Of a stretch of 64,000 nt of DNA, positions 1-7,754 are shown in pieces. The notes below the pieces were generated by a model. It ran no database searches, had not been told where the DNA came from, and was given only the letters and a program-made list of their open reading frames with translations. Source of the stretch: Pseudomonas sp. LRP2-20 (GTDB lineage Bacteria > Pseudomonadota > Gammaproteobacteria > Pseudomonadales > Pseudomonadaceae); assembly GCF_024349685.1 (NCBI RefSeq), contig NZ_AP025944.1, positions 4,656,001 through 4,720,000 of the forward strand, in the 5' to 3' direction. The translations under genes were made by a program, and so were the position numbers. The stretch's first letter is position 1. Every line of letters begins with the position of its first letter.

Positions 1-24
1 AGTGGGTGTGGCGCTGCCTGTTCT

Positions 25-117
25 GGCCTCTTCGCGGGCAAGCCCGCTCCCACAGGTACAGCGCACCCTTCAAGTCTTTTGGAGACCCTGTGGGAGCGGG
101 CTTGCCCGCGAAGAGGC
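25..117. repeat. REP pair (inverted)
   Basis: Two inverted copies of the P. putida-type REP element, each with the core TTCGCGGGCAAGCCCGC followed or preceded by TCCCACAGG, face each other across about 30 bp. Such pairs sit between genes in this genome group and can form stable stem-loops in RNA or DNA. Confidence 0.9.
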
Positions 118-133
118 AGTGGCAGGCACGGCC

Positions 134-144
134 TAGTTGTACGA
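134..144. promoter_or_regulatory. FadR-type operator, distal copy
   Basis: TAGTTGTACGA matches TNGTNNNACNA, the half-site arrangement known for FadR-subfamily GntR regulators. A second copy lies at 331-341. The cognate regulator is not in this window and may lie just upstream of position 1. Confidence 0.5.
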
Positions 145-330
145 TGTCTAGATTTAGTGATTTAACCCCTTCTGCAAAAAGCAACGCAACCGAAAATCCG
201 TGCAGCCCTCAAAAAACGCGACTTTCAGCAGGAAAACCGGGCAAAACCCAGCCCGCTGATTTTCTTGGACAGCGCTGCCATACCTCGTCTCCTGTGAAAA
301 AAACGGTCTAAAACCGCCGTTGCATTCAAC

Positions 331-341
331 TCGTTGTACGA
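331..341. promoter_or_regulatory. FadR-type operator, proximal copy
   Basis: TCGTTGTACGA matches TNGTNNNACNA and is symmetrical (TCGT-TGT-ACGA). It lies about 60 bp before the transporter start codon, where a repressor could block transcription. Together with the copy at 134 it suggests repression by looping across about 200 bp. Confidence 0.55.
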
Positions 342-401
342 CCACCTTAGAAAAGGGACTGCAGCCCAACCTCTACCAACAACAACAAACGAGGTCGACT
401 C

Positions 402-1742
402 ATGTCGAGCACGCCTACCCCCCGCGCCGCGTCGTCGTACGCGCTGGACGCGGCCCCTGCCCAGCGCCTGCCCACCCGCCGCCGCTGGTTCATGCTGTCG
501 CTGCTGCTGGTGGCGACCATCATCAACTATGTCGACCGGGTGAACATTTCCATCGCTGCGCCGTTCATGGCCAAGGACCTGGGCCTGGACAAGGTCGAGA
601 TGGGCCTGATCTTCTCCGCCTTCGCCTGGACCTACGCCCTGGCCCTGGTGCCGGCCGGTTTCATCGCCGACCGTTTCGGCTCGCGCCTGACCTACGGCGT
701 ATCGCTGATCAGCTGGTCGGCGGTCACCGTGGCCCAGGGCCTGGCCAGCGGCTTCGCCTCGCTGTTCGGCCTGCGCCTGGCAGTCGGCGCCATGGAAGCC
801 CCGGCCTTCCCGGCCAACAGCCGCGCGGTCACGGTGTGGTTCCCCGCCCGCGAGCGCGGCATGGCCAGCAGCATCTACGTGTGTGGCCAGTACCTGGGCA
901 CCGCGCTGTTCACCGGCGCGCTGCTGTGGCTGGCAACCACCTATGACTGGCGCCATGTGTTCTACAGCACCGGCCTGGTCGGCATCCTGTTCGGCGTGGT
1001 GTGGCTGTGGCTGTACCGCGACCCGCTGAACTGCAAGAAGGTCAGCAAGGAAGAACTGGCCTATATCGAAGACGGCGGCGGGCTGGTGAAAAGCAGCCAG
1101 GAGCGCACCCGCTTCGACTGGCGCCAGGTGGCTGAGCTGTTCCGTTATCGCCAGGTCTGGGCCATCTGCCTGGGCAAGTTCGCCAGCACCTCGGCGCTGT
1201 ACTTCTTCCTCACCTGGTTCCCCACCTACCTGATCGAGGAGCGCCAGTTGACCTTGATCAAGGTCGGCATCTTCGCCGTCATGCCGTTCATTGGCGCCAC
1301 GGTCGGCATCCTCCTCGCGGGGATCGTCTCTGACCTGCTGATCCGCAAAGGCTACTCGCTGTCGTTCGCCCGCAAGCTGCCGCTGGTGGTGGGCTCGATG
1401 CTGGGCATGTCGATCGTGCTGGTGAACTTCACCGACTCCAATGTGCTGTGCATCGCCATCCTCACCCTGGCGTTCTTCGCACAGGGCATCGCCTCGGCGT
1501 CGTGGGCGGCGGTGTCGGAAGTGGCGCCCAAGCAACTGATCGGCTTGACCGGCGGGGTCACCAGCCTGGCGGCGAACATCGGCGGCATCGTCACGCCGAT
1601 CGTGATTGGCGCCATCGTGCATGCCAGCGGCTCGTTTGCCATGGCGTTCTGGTTCATCGGCGGGGTGGCGTTGATGGGCACCCTGTCTTACTCGCTGCTG
1701 CTCGGGAAGCTGTATCGCATCGAGCTGAAGTCCGCAGCCTGA
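402..1742 (+). CDS. MFS transporter, anion:cation symporter family
   Basis: A 446-residue inner-membrane permease with about twelve hydrophobic segments. After a polar N-terminal tail of about 30 residues comes the first helix and the motif INYVDRVNISIA, typical of the ACS family that imports sugar acids and related organic anions with protons. The loop motif ADRFGSR follows helix 2. It is the first gene of a four-gene operon with a FAH-family hydrolase, an SDR and a 2-hydroxyacid dehydrogenase, so it probably imports the acid they degrade. GAGG precedes the ATG. The substrate cannot be read from the sequence. Confidence 0.88.
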   Translation: MSSTPTPRAASSYALDAAPAQRLPTRRRWFMLSLLLVATIINYVDRVNISIAAPFMAKDLGLDKVEMGLIFSAFAWTYALALVPAGFIADRFGSRLTYGVSLISWSAVTVAQGLASGFASLFGLRLAVGAMEAPAFPANSRAVTVWFPARERGMASSIYVCGQYLGTALFTGALLWLATTYDWRHVFYSTGLVGILFGVVWLWLYRDPLNCKKVSKEELAYIEDGGGLVKSSQERTRFDWRQVAELFRYRQVWAICLGKFASTSALYFFLTWFPTYLIEERQLTLIKVGIFAVMPFIGATVGILLAGIVSDLLIRKGYSLSFARKLPLVVGSMLGMSIVLVNFTDSNVLCIAILTLAFFAQGIASASWAAVSEVAPKQLIGLTGGVTSLAANIGGIVTPIVIGAIVHASGSFAMAFWFIGGVALMGTLSYSLLLGKLYRIELKSAA

Positions 1743-1756
1743 GTGTTGTCTGTCCT

Positions 1757-1855
1757 GGCCCCTTCGCGGGCAAGCCCGCTCCCACAGGAACACCACAGGT
1801 TCCAAGGATTGTGCTCACCCTGTGGGAGCGGGCTGGCCCGCGAAGAGGCCGGTAC
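1757..1855. repeat. REP pair (inverted)
   Basis: Two inverted REP copies flank a spacer of about 35 bp between the MFS gene and the FAH-family gene. The second arm has a TGGC variant in place of TTGC. The pair lies inside the presumed operon, where it could affect mRNA stability or attenuate downstream expression. Confidence 0.88.
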
Positions 1856-1951
1856 AGGTTACTTGGATAGTCCAAGCCATCCCCGCTTTCGTCCAACTTT
1901 GCCGGCCAGCCGCTGACTTACGCTGGCCACTCCAGTACGGAGGATCCACCC

Positions 1952-2662
1952 ATGACCTACCTGTTCAACCCACCGGCCATCGTCAGCCTGCCGATCCGCG
2001 GCAGCGCTGCGCGCTTCCCGGTCGGCCGGGTGTTCTGCCTGGGCCGCAACTACCCTTGGCCGGAGTCCTACGGCCCGGCACCGCAGGAGCCTGTGTTCTT
2101 CATGAAACCGGCGAGCAACGTGGTCGAGGCGCAGGGCGAGCTGCCCTTCCCGCCGCAGACCGAAGAGTTCTGCCACGAAATCGAGCTGGTAGCCGCCATC
2201 GCCACCGGCGGTGCCGACATCGCCCCGGAGCATGCCCTGGCACATGTGTTCGGCTTTGCCGCCGGCCTCGACCTGACCCGCCGCGACCACCAGCGCAAGG
2301 CCAAGGCCGAGGGCTTGCCCTGGGAAGGCGCCAAGGTGTTCGAGGCCTCGGCACCGATGACCGCCATCGTCCCGGCCAGCGAATGCGCCTGGCCGCTGGA
2401 TGCCTCGCTGTGGCTGCAGGTCAATGGCCAGGAGCGCCAGCGTGCGCACCTGAGCCAGCAGACCTGGGCCCTGGCCGAGGTGATCAGCCGGTTGTCCCGG
2501 CAACTGCCGCTGCGCCCCGGTGACCTGATCATGACCGGCAGCCCGCCCGGCGTGGCGCCGCTGAACCCGGGCGACACCATCCGCGCTGGCATCGATGGCA
2601 TCGGCGAACTGCAACTGCGTGTCGGCCCCCGCCCTGCCGGGCAAGCCGCCAACGCTGCCTGA
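1952..2662 (+). CDS. Fumarylacetoacetate hydrolase (FAH) family protein
   Basis: A 236-residue FAH-fold enzyme. It starts with the family pattern VFCLGRNY and FFMKPASN (about residues 30-55). The acidic metal ligands appear in [10 protein letters not shown] (E near 74 and 76), followed by [12 protein letters not shown], and the C-terminal [10 protein letters not shown] closes the active site. Family members cleave or hydrate acylpyruvates. The length and N-terminus resemble fumarylpyruvate-type hydrolases more than the 280-residue sugar-acid hydrolases. GGAGG lies 8 bp before the ATG. The gene is followed after 17 bp by an SDR gene. The true substrate is unknown; cleavage of a dioxo-acid made by the SDR is an inference. 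Confidence 0.85.
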   Translation: MTYLFNPPAIVSLPIRGSAARFPVGRVFCLGRNYPWPESYGPAPQEPVFFMKPASNVVEAQGELPFPPQTEEFCHEIELVAAIATGGADIAPEHALAHVFGFAAGLDLTRRDHQRKAKAEGLPWEGAKVFEASAPMTAIVPASECAWPLDASLWLQVNGQERQRAHLSQQTWALAEVISRLSRQLPLRPGDLIMTGSPPGVAPLNPGDTIRAGIDGIGELQLRVGPRPAGQAANAA

Positions 2663-2679
2663 ATCTACTGGAGCCCCAC

Positions 2680-3438
2680 ATGAGCCAAAACAAGAAAATC
2701 GCCCTGGTCACCGGCGCTGGCAGCGGCATCGGCCGCGCCGTCGCCCTCGCCCTGCTGGAAGACGGCTTCAGCCTGGTCCTCGCCGGGCGCCGCGCAGAAC
2801 CGCTGCAAGCGCTGGTTGAACAGGCACAGGCAGCGGGCGGTGAAGCCCTGGCCGTGCCAACCGACGTGCGCGACGAGCAGAGCGTCGCGCAACTGTTCGC
2901 CACCATCGAGGAGGTGCATGGCCGCCTCGATGTGATCTTCAACAATGCTGGCATCAATGCCCCCGCCGTACCGGTCGACGAGCTGCCGCTGGAGAACTGG
3001 CGCAACGTCATCGCCACCAACGTCGACGGCGTGTTCCTGTGCGCCCGCGCCGCCTTCGGCCTGATGCGTCGCCAGCAGCCGCAAGGCGGGCGGATCATCA
3101 ACAACGGCTCGATCTCGGCACACACCCCGCGCCCGTTCACCGCCCCCTATACCGCCAGCAAGCACGCGGTATTGGGCCTGACCAAGGCACTGGCGCTGGA
3201 TGGTCGGCCGTACAACATAGTCTGCAGCCAGGTGGACATCGGCAACGCCCTGACCGAACTGTCCGAGCGCATGACCCGTGGCGTGCGCCAGGCCAACGGC
3301 GAGATCGCCGCCGAACCGATGCTCGACGTGCGCCATGTGGCCGACGCGGTGCGCTACATCGCCGCGCTGCCGCTGGACGCCAACGTACTGAACATGACCG
3401 TGATGGCCAGCAACATGCCGTTCGTAGGTCGTGGCTGA
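2680..3438 (+). CDS. SDR family NAD(P)-dependent oxidoreductase
   Basis: A 252-residue classical short-chain dehydrogenase. The Rossmann glycine motif TGAGSGIG is at residues 11-18, NNAG at about 88-91, the catalytic serine is in NGSIS (about 144), and the YTASK motif carries the catalytic Tyr and Lys. Such enzymes oxidise or reduce hydroxyl and keto groups of small substrates. The gene has a strong ribosome binding site (TGGAG) and lies between the FAH-family and 2-hydroxyacid dehydrogenase genes, so it probably acts in the same pathway. Confidence 0.88.
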   Translation: MSQNKKIALVTGAGSGIGRAVALALLEDGFSLVLAGRRAEPLQALVEQAQAAGGEALAVPTDVRDEQSVAQLFATIEEVHGRLDVIFNNAGINAPAVPVDELPLENWRNVIATNVDGVFLCARAAFGLMRRQQPQGGRIINNGSISAHTPRPFTAPYTASKHAVLGLTKALALDGRPYNIVCSQVDIGNALTELSERMTRGVRQANGEIAAEPMLDVRHVADAVRYIAALPLDANVLNMTVMASNMPFVGRG

Positions 3439-3462
3439 CCTTTGTTCCTGATGGAGTGACCG

Positions 3463-4413
3463 ATGAAACCTGAAGTCCTGCAACTGAGCCCGATCCTCAT
3501 CCCGCAAATCCGCGAGCGCCTGGAACAGCTGTTCACGGTGCACCGCTACTACGAACAGGCCGACAAGGACGCCTTCGTCAACCAGCATGCCGGCAACATT
3601 CGCGGCGTGATTACCGGTGGCCACACCGGCATCAGCCAGGCGTTGATGGCGCGCCTGCCCAACCTTGAAGTGATCGCGGTCAATGGCGTCGGCACCGACG
3701 CAGTGGACCTGGCCTATGCCCGTGATCGTGGCATCCAGGTCACCGCCACCATCGGTGCCCTCACCGAGGACGTCGCCGATCTGGCCATCGGCCTGCTGAT
3801 CGGTTTGTGCCGGGGTATCTGCACGGGTGACCGCTTCGTCCGTGCAGGCCGCTGGGCCACCAGCGCCACCCCGCTGGCACCGCTGCCGCTGGCCCGCCAG
3901 GTGTCGGGCATGCGCGTGGGCATCGTCGGCATGGGCCGGGTTGGCCGCGCGGTGGCGCAGCGGGCGGCGGCGTTTGGTTGCCCGATTCGCTACACCGACC
4001 TGCAGGCGCTGGAGGTGCCTTATGGTTTTGAAGCGGATCTCTTAGAGCTGGCCAAGGGCAGCGATGCGCTGATCCTGGCGGCGGCGGCAGACAAAGGCGA
4101 GGCGTTGGTCAACCGCGAGGTGCTGCGGGCGTTGGGATCGGAGGGGTACCTGATCAACATCGCGCGCGGCAAGCTGGTGGATGAGCCGGCGTTGATCGCG
4201 GCGCTGGAAGCCGGCGAGATCGCGGGCGCGGCGCTGGATGTGTTTGCCGATGAACCACGGGCGCCCGAGGCCTTGTTCGAGCGTGAGGATGTGGTGCTGC
4301 AACCGCATCGCGCCAGCGCCACGGTGCAGACCCGCACGCGCATGGGGGAAATGGTGGTGGCCAGCCTGGTGGATGTGTTTGCCGGGCGCACGCCGCAGGG
4401 TCTGGTCATTTAA
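3463..4413 (+). CDS. D-isomer-specific 2-hydroxyacid dehydrogenase
   Basis: A 316-residue enzyme of the D-2-hydroxyacid dehydrogenase family. The dinucleotide-binding motif GIVGMGRVGRAV is near residues 155-166. The catalytic triad is visible as Arg in NIARGKLVDE, Glu in FADEP and His in QPHRAS. Members reduce glyoxylate, hydroxypyruvate or 2-keto sugar acids to the D-2-hydroxy acids. It ends the operon; the next sequence is a REP pair. A role in reducing a 2-keto acid released by the FAH-family enzyme is plausible but inferred. Confidence 0.87.
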   Translation: MKPEVLQLSPILIPQIRERLEQLFTVHRYYEQADKDAFVNQHAGNIRGVITGGHTGISQALMARLPNLEVIAVNGVGTDAVDLAYARDRGIQVTATIGALTEDVADLAIGLLIGLCRGICTGDRFVRAGRWATSATPLAPLPLARQVSGMRVGIVGMGRVGRAVAQRAAAFGCPIRYTDLQALEVPYGFEADLLELAKGSDALILAAAADKGEALVNREVLRALGSEGYLINIARGKLVDEPALIAALEAGEIAGAALDVFADEPRAPEALFEREDVVLQPHRASATVQTRTRMGEMVVASLVDVFAGRTPQGLVI

Positions 4414-4419
4414 CTCGCC

Positions 4420-4524
4420 TGTACCGGCCTCTTCGCGGGCAAGCCCGCTCCCACAGGTACTGCACAGCCCTCAGGGATCGTGCGATCCCTGTGGGAGCGG
4501 GCTTGCCCGCGAAGAGGCCGGGAC
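4420..4524. repeat. REP pair (inverted)
   Basis: Two inverted REP copies lie between the convergent 3' ends of the dehydrogenase gene (+) and nirD (-). This is the commonest place for REP pairs in Pseudomonas, and the hairpins may stabilise the 3' ends of both transcripts. No separate poly-U terminator is evident in the gap. Confidence 0.9.
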
Positions 4525-4540
4525 AAGCAGTAGATGAATA

Positions 4541-4903
4541 TCAGGCCACCGCCAACTCCACAGCACCTCCATTCAACCGCACCGGCCACACCCGCAACCG
4601 CTGCCCGGCATCTTCCAGACACGCCCCGCTTTCCAGGCTGAAGTGCTGCTTGTACAACGGCGCCGCCACCACCAGCTCCCCCTGCAAGCTGCCCACCAGG
4701 CCACGGCCAATGATGTTGGCCCCCGACCGCGGGTCGCGGTTGTCCACCGCATACAGGCTCTGCTCCAGCTCGGGCAGGTAGAACAACGCCACCTGGGCAC
4801 CGTCAAGCCATACCACCACGCCAGAATCGGCCACCAGGTCATCGGCCTGGCACACTGCCTGCCAGTTCTCTTGGGTTTTCACAGCAGCATTGGACAGGTT
4901 CAT
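4541..4903 (-). CDS. nirD: Nitrite reductase (NADH) small subunit NirD
   Basis: A 120-residue Rieske-like small subunit of assimilatory nitrite reductase, which reduces nitrite to ammonium with NirB in the cytoplasm. Typical family stretches are VVWLDGAQVALFYLP and DPRSGANIIGRG. As in other NirD proteins, the Rieske cysteine/histidine ligands are not apparent. The ATG at 4903 overlaps the TGA of nirB (ATGA), so the two subunits should be translationally coupled. A longer open frame upstream of this ATG overlaps nirB and is not used. Confidence 0.93.
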   Translation of the reverse strand: MNLSNAAVKTQENWQAVCQADDLVADSGVVVWLDGAQVALFYLPELEQSLYAVDNRDPRSGANIIGRGLVGSLQGELVVAAPLYKQHFSLESGACLEDAGQRLRVWPVRLNGGAVELAVA

Positions 4904-7452
4904 CAGACAGCCTCCTCGACGGTCGGGATCAGGTGCAGCGGTGCCGCCGGCCGGCGCTGTTCGCGTTCGCGCACGAAGTGCACGTCCGGGTCGGCGCGCC
5001 GGTCGTTGACGAAGGTACGGAAGCGCTTGAGCTTCTCGGGGTCGTTGAGGGCGTTGGCCCATTCGCATTCATATTGGTCGACCACATGCTGCATCTGCGC
5101 TTCCAGCTCGGCCGCCAGGCCCAGGCTGTCGTCGAGGATCACCTGCTTGAGGTAATCCAGGCCGCCTTCCAGGCTTTCGCGCCAGACCGAGGTGCGCTGC
5201 AGCTTGTCGGCCGTGCGGATGTAGAACATCAACACGCGGTCGATCAGGCGTACCAGGGTTTCGTCATCCAGGTCGGTGGCGAACAGCTCGGCGTGGCGCG
5301 GGCGCATGCCGCCGTTGCCACAGATGTACAGGTTCCAGCCCTTGTCGGTGGCAATCACGCCGATGTCCTTGCTTTGCGCCTCGGCACATTCGCGAGTGCA
5401 GCCGGAAACGGCGAACTTGAGCTTGTGCGGGCTGCGCAGGCCCTTGTAGCGGTCCTCGAGACGCAGCGCCATGGCGACACTGTCCTGTACACCATACCGG
5501 CACCAGGTGCTGCCCACGCACGACTTCACCGTGCGGGTCGACTTGCCATAGGCGTGGCCGGTTTCGAAGCCGGCTTCGATCAGCTCGCCCCAGATCAGCG
5601 GCAGCTCGTGCAACTGAGCGCCGAACAGGTCGATGCGCTGGCCGCCGGTGATCTTGGTGTAGAGGTCGTACTTTTTCGCCACCTGGCCGATCACGATCAG
5701 CTTGTCCGGGGTGATCTCGCCGCCAGGGATGCGCGGCACCACCGAATAGGTGCCGTTCTTCTGCATGTTGGCCATGAAGGTGTCGTTGGTGTCCTGCAGC
5801 GGCACCAGCGCCGGGTCCATGATTGGCTGGTTCCAGCACGAGGCAAGGATCGAGCCTACCGCCGGCTTGCAGATGTCGCAGCCAACATGGCCTTTGCCAT
5901 GGCGTTCGAGCAGTTCGCTGAAGGTGCGGATACCCTCGACCCGCACCAGCCCGTAGAGCTCCTGCCGGGTATAGGCAAAGTGTTCGCACAGGCTCTTGTC
6001 GACGGTGACGCCACGGGCGGTGAGCGCGTGTTCGAAGACCTGCTTGAGCAACGCCGCACAACCGCCGCAGCCGGTGGCCGCCTTGGTGCAGCCCTTGACC
6101 GCAGCGAGGTCGCCGCAGCCGCTGTCAATGGCCGCGCACACCGCGCCCTTGCTGACGTTGTGGCACGAGCAGATGGTCGCGCTGTCGGGCAGCGCGTCGG
6201 CACCGAGGGCCGGTGCGCCACTGCCCTGCGGCAGAATCAGCGCGGCCGGGTCGGCCGGCAGGGCAATACCGTTCTGGGCGTACTGCAGCAGCGTGTCGTA
6301 GTAACTGTTGTCGCCCACCAGCACGGCACCGAGCACGTGCTTGCCGCTGGCATCCACCACCAGCCGGCGGTAGGCGCTGTTGGCCTCGTCGATGAAGCGG
6401 TAGCTGCGCGAACCCGGCGTGGCGCCGTGTGCATCGCCGATGGAGCCGACATCCACGCCCAACAGCTTGAGCTTGGTCGACATGTCGGCCCCGGTGAATT
6501 CGCTGGCGGCTTCGCCCATCAGCAGCGCCGCCAGGTTGCGCGCCATGCTGTAGCCTGGGGCGACCAGGCCGAATACGCTGCCGTTCCACGAGGCGCATTC
6601 ACCGATGGCGAAGATGCGCGGGTCGCTGCTGCGGCAATGGTTGTCGATCACCACGCCACCGCGTGCGGCGATCTCCAGGCCGCAGGCACGGCCCAGGGTG
6701 TCCTGCGGGCGGATACCGGCGGAGAACACGATCAGGTCGGTTTCCAGGTGTTCGCCGCCGTCGAAATTCATGCGGTAGCGGTAGGCTTCACCTGCGCTGA
6801 TCGACAGGGTGGCGCGCGACAGGTGCACACCCACCCCCAGCGCTTCGATCTGCGCCTTGAGCGCGGCGCCACCCTCGCCGTCCAGCTGCACCGGCATCAG
6901 CCGCGGGGCGAACTCCACCACGTGGGCCTCCAGGCCGAGGGACTTCAGCGCGTTGGCAGCTTCCAGACCGAGCAGGCCGCCACCGACCACCACGCCACGG
7001 CGTGCTTGACCGGCGGCAGCACGAATGGCATCGAGGTCATCGAGGGTGCGGTAGACCAGGCGGGCATTGCCGCTGGAGCCTTCGATCGGTGGCACGAACG
7101 GGTACGAACCGGTGGCCAGGACCAACTGGTCGTAGCCGTAGCGGCCTTCGGCAGTCACCACTTCACAGCGCTCACGGTCGATGTCCAGCACCGCTTCGCC
7201 CAGGTGCAGGTGCACACCGCTGTTGCCGTAATAGTCCTGCTCGCACAGGGCCAAGGTTTCGGCACAGCTGCCGCCGAAGTACTCCGACAGGTGCACGCGG
7301 TCGTAGGCACGCTGGCGTTCTTCGCCGAACACGTGCAGTTCGAAGCGCTCAAGGGCGCCGCGTTCGACCAGTTGCTCGACGCAATGGTGGCCGACCATGC
7401 CGTTGCCGACGATGACCAGTCGCTCTCGTTGCCCGCTCGCTGTTGCCTTCAT
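4903..7452 (-). CDS. nirB: Nitrite reductase (NADH) large subunit NirB
   Basis: An 849-residue siroheme nitrite reductase. An N-terminal FAD/NADH pyridine-nucleotide-disulfide domain begins VIVGNGMVGHHC. A central BFD-type [2Fe-2S] region shows CSCHN...GCTKAATGCGGC. The C-terminal nitrite/sulfite reductase domain carries the siroheme/4Fe-4S cysteines in CVGSTWC and SGCTRECAEAQ. The ATG at 7452 is chosen because GAGGA sits about 10 bases upstream. The longer TTG start at 7470 would fall in the U-tract of the leader terminator. Expression is predicted from a sigma54 promoter (7581-7595) through an antitermination leader. Confidence 0.95.
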   Translation of the reverse strand: MKATASGQRERLVIVGNGMVGHHCVEQLVERGALERFELHVFGEERQRAYDRVHLSEYFGGSCAETLALCEQDYYGNSGVHLHLGEAVLDIDRERCEVVTAEGRYGYDQLVLATGSYPFVPPIEGSSGNARLVYRTLDDLDAIRAAAGQARRGVVVGGGLLGLEAANALKSLGLEAHVVEFAPRLMPVQLDGEGGAALKAQIEALGVGVHLSRATLSISAGEAYRYRMNFDGGEHLETDLIVFSAGIRPQDTLGRACGLEIAARGGVVIDNHCRSSDPRIFAIGECASWNGSVFGLVAPGYSMARNLAALLMGEAASEFTGADMSTKLKLLGVDVGSIGDAHGATPGSRSYRFIDEANSAYRRLVVDASGKHVLGAVLVGDNSYYDTLLQYAQNGIALPADPAALILPQGSGAPALGADALPDSATICSCHNVSKGAVCAAIDSGCGDLAAVKGCTKAATGCGGCAALLKQVFEHALTARGVTVDKSLCEHFAYTRQELYGLVRVEGIRTFSELLERHGKGHVGCDICKPAVGSILASCWNQPIMDPALVPLQDTNDTFMANMQKNGTYSVVPRIPGGEITPDKLIVIGQVAKKYDLYTKITGGQRIDLFGAQLHELPLIWGELIEAGFETGHAYGKSTRTVKSCVGSTWCRYGVQDSVAMALRLEDRYKGLRSPHKLKFAVSGCTRECAEAQSKDIGVIATDKGWNLYICGNGGMRPRHAELFATDLDDETLVRLIDRVLMFYIRTADKLQRTSVWRESLEGGLDYLKQVILDDSLGLAAELEAQMQHVVDQYECEWANALNDPEKLKRFRTFVNDRRADPDVHFVREREQRRPAAPLHLIPTVEEAV

Positions 7453-7477
7453 AAGCCGATCCTCGATCAAAAAAAAA

Positions 7478-7503
7478 GCGCCTGGAGCCGAAGCTCCAGG
7501 CGC
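7478..7503 (-). terminator. Leader terminator upstream of nirB
   Basis: A perfect 11-bp stem (GCGCCTGGAGC) with the UUCG loop is followed on the minus strand by nine T residues (7469-7477). It lies only 17 bases before the nirB start codon and after the predicted transcription start, so it is a conditional terminator in the leader. Its 5' arm overlaps the second hexaloop stem (7497-7512). Confidence 0.85.
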
Positions 7504-7555
7504 CTTTGCCTGTATTCATCACGGTGGGTGGCCCGAGTTGATCGCCGTTGATCAA
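7497..7555 (-). promoter_or_regulatory. Two-hexaloop (ANTAR/NasT-type) antitermination leader of nirBD
   Basis: On the minus strand, stem 1 (7538-7555) is TTGATC-AACGGC-GATCAA: 6 perfect base pairs and a six-base loop with A at position 1 and G at position 4. Stem 2 (7497-7512) is CAGGC-AAAGGC-GCCTG, again with A1 and G4. This is the known RNA signature bound by ANTAR proteins such as NasR and NasT. Stem 2 shares bases with the terminator at 7478-7503, so protein binding would prevent termination when nitrate or nitrite is present. No nasS or nasT gene is in the window. Confidence 0.85.
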
Positions 7556-7580
7556 AGGGCTTTGTTGTAACGGGAACAAA

Positions 7581-7595
7581 GCAGGGACTGTGCCA
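7581..7595 (-). promoter_or_regulatory. Sigma54 promoter of nirBD
   Basis: The minus strand reads TGGCACAGTCCCTGC, matching the -24/-12 pattern TGGCAC-N5-TTGC with one change and correct spacing. Transcription would begin near 7569, about 14 bases before the first hexaloop stem, as expected for the leader. Control by NtrC is the usual arrangement in Pseudomonas nitrate assimilation. A weak dyad (TGCTCC-N5-GGTGAG) at 7735-7752 could be its distant site. Confidence 0.75.
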
Positions 7596-7612
7596 ATCCT
7601 GCTTCCGGTGAC

Positions 7613-7705
7613 GGCCTCTTCGCGGGCAAGCCCGCTCCCACAGGGCCTGCGCTATATTTGCGATGCATCAAACCTGTGGGAGCGGGCTTGCCCGCGAAAA
7701 GGCCG
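7613..7705. repeat. REP pair (inverted)
   Basis: Two inverted REP copies lie between nasA and nirB, upstream of the nirB sigma54 promoter and so just after the nasA coding region. One arm has AAAAGGCC in place of AGAGGCC. Confidence 0.9.
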
Positions 7706-7754
7706 GTAGAGCCGATGCACTTTACAAGTGCAGCGCTCACCATCCTGGAGCACA

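Larger units (their letters stand above)
1..401. other. Intergenic region upstream of the catabolic operon
   Basis: No convincing gene lies here; the short open frames on both strands have no ribosome binding site or recognisable product. The stretch holds a REP pair (25-117) and two copies of a FadR-type operator (134-144 and 331-341). The sequence between the operators is less GC-rich than the genes around it and is where the promoter of the downstream transporter operon should lie. A ribosome binding site (GAGG) sits just before the start codon at 402. Confidence 0.6.

Noticed and set aside
225..1805. A 526-codon open frame opposite the first MFS gene
   Set aside because: Composition is dominated by Arg, Gln, Gly and Ala and it crosses the operator region and a REP pair; the MFS gene on the other strand has a ribosome site and clear family motifs.
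7478..7503. Ordinary terminator for an upstream gene
   Set aside because: It lies after the predicted sigma54 start and immediately before the nirB start codon, and its arm overlaps a hexaloop stem, so it is a conditional leader terminator.
4933..7551. An 872-codon open frame opposite nirB
   Set aside because: Low-complexity composition rich in Val, Ala, Gln, His and Arg, no domain, and full overlap with the clearly conserved NirB.
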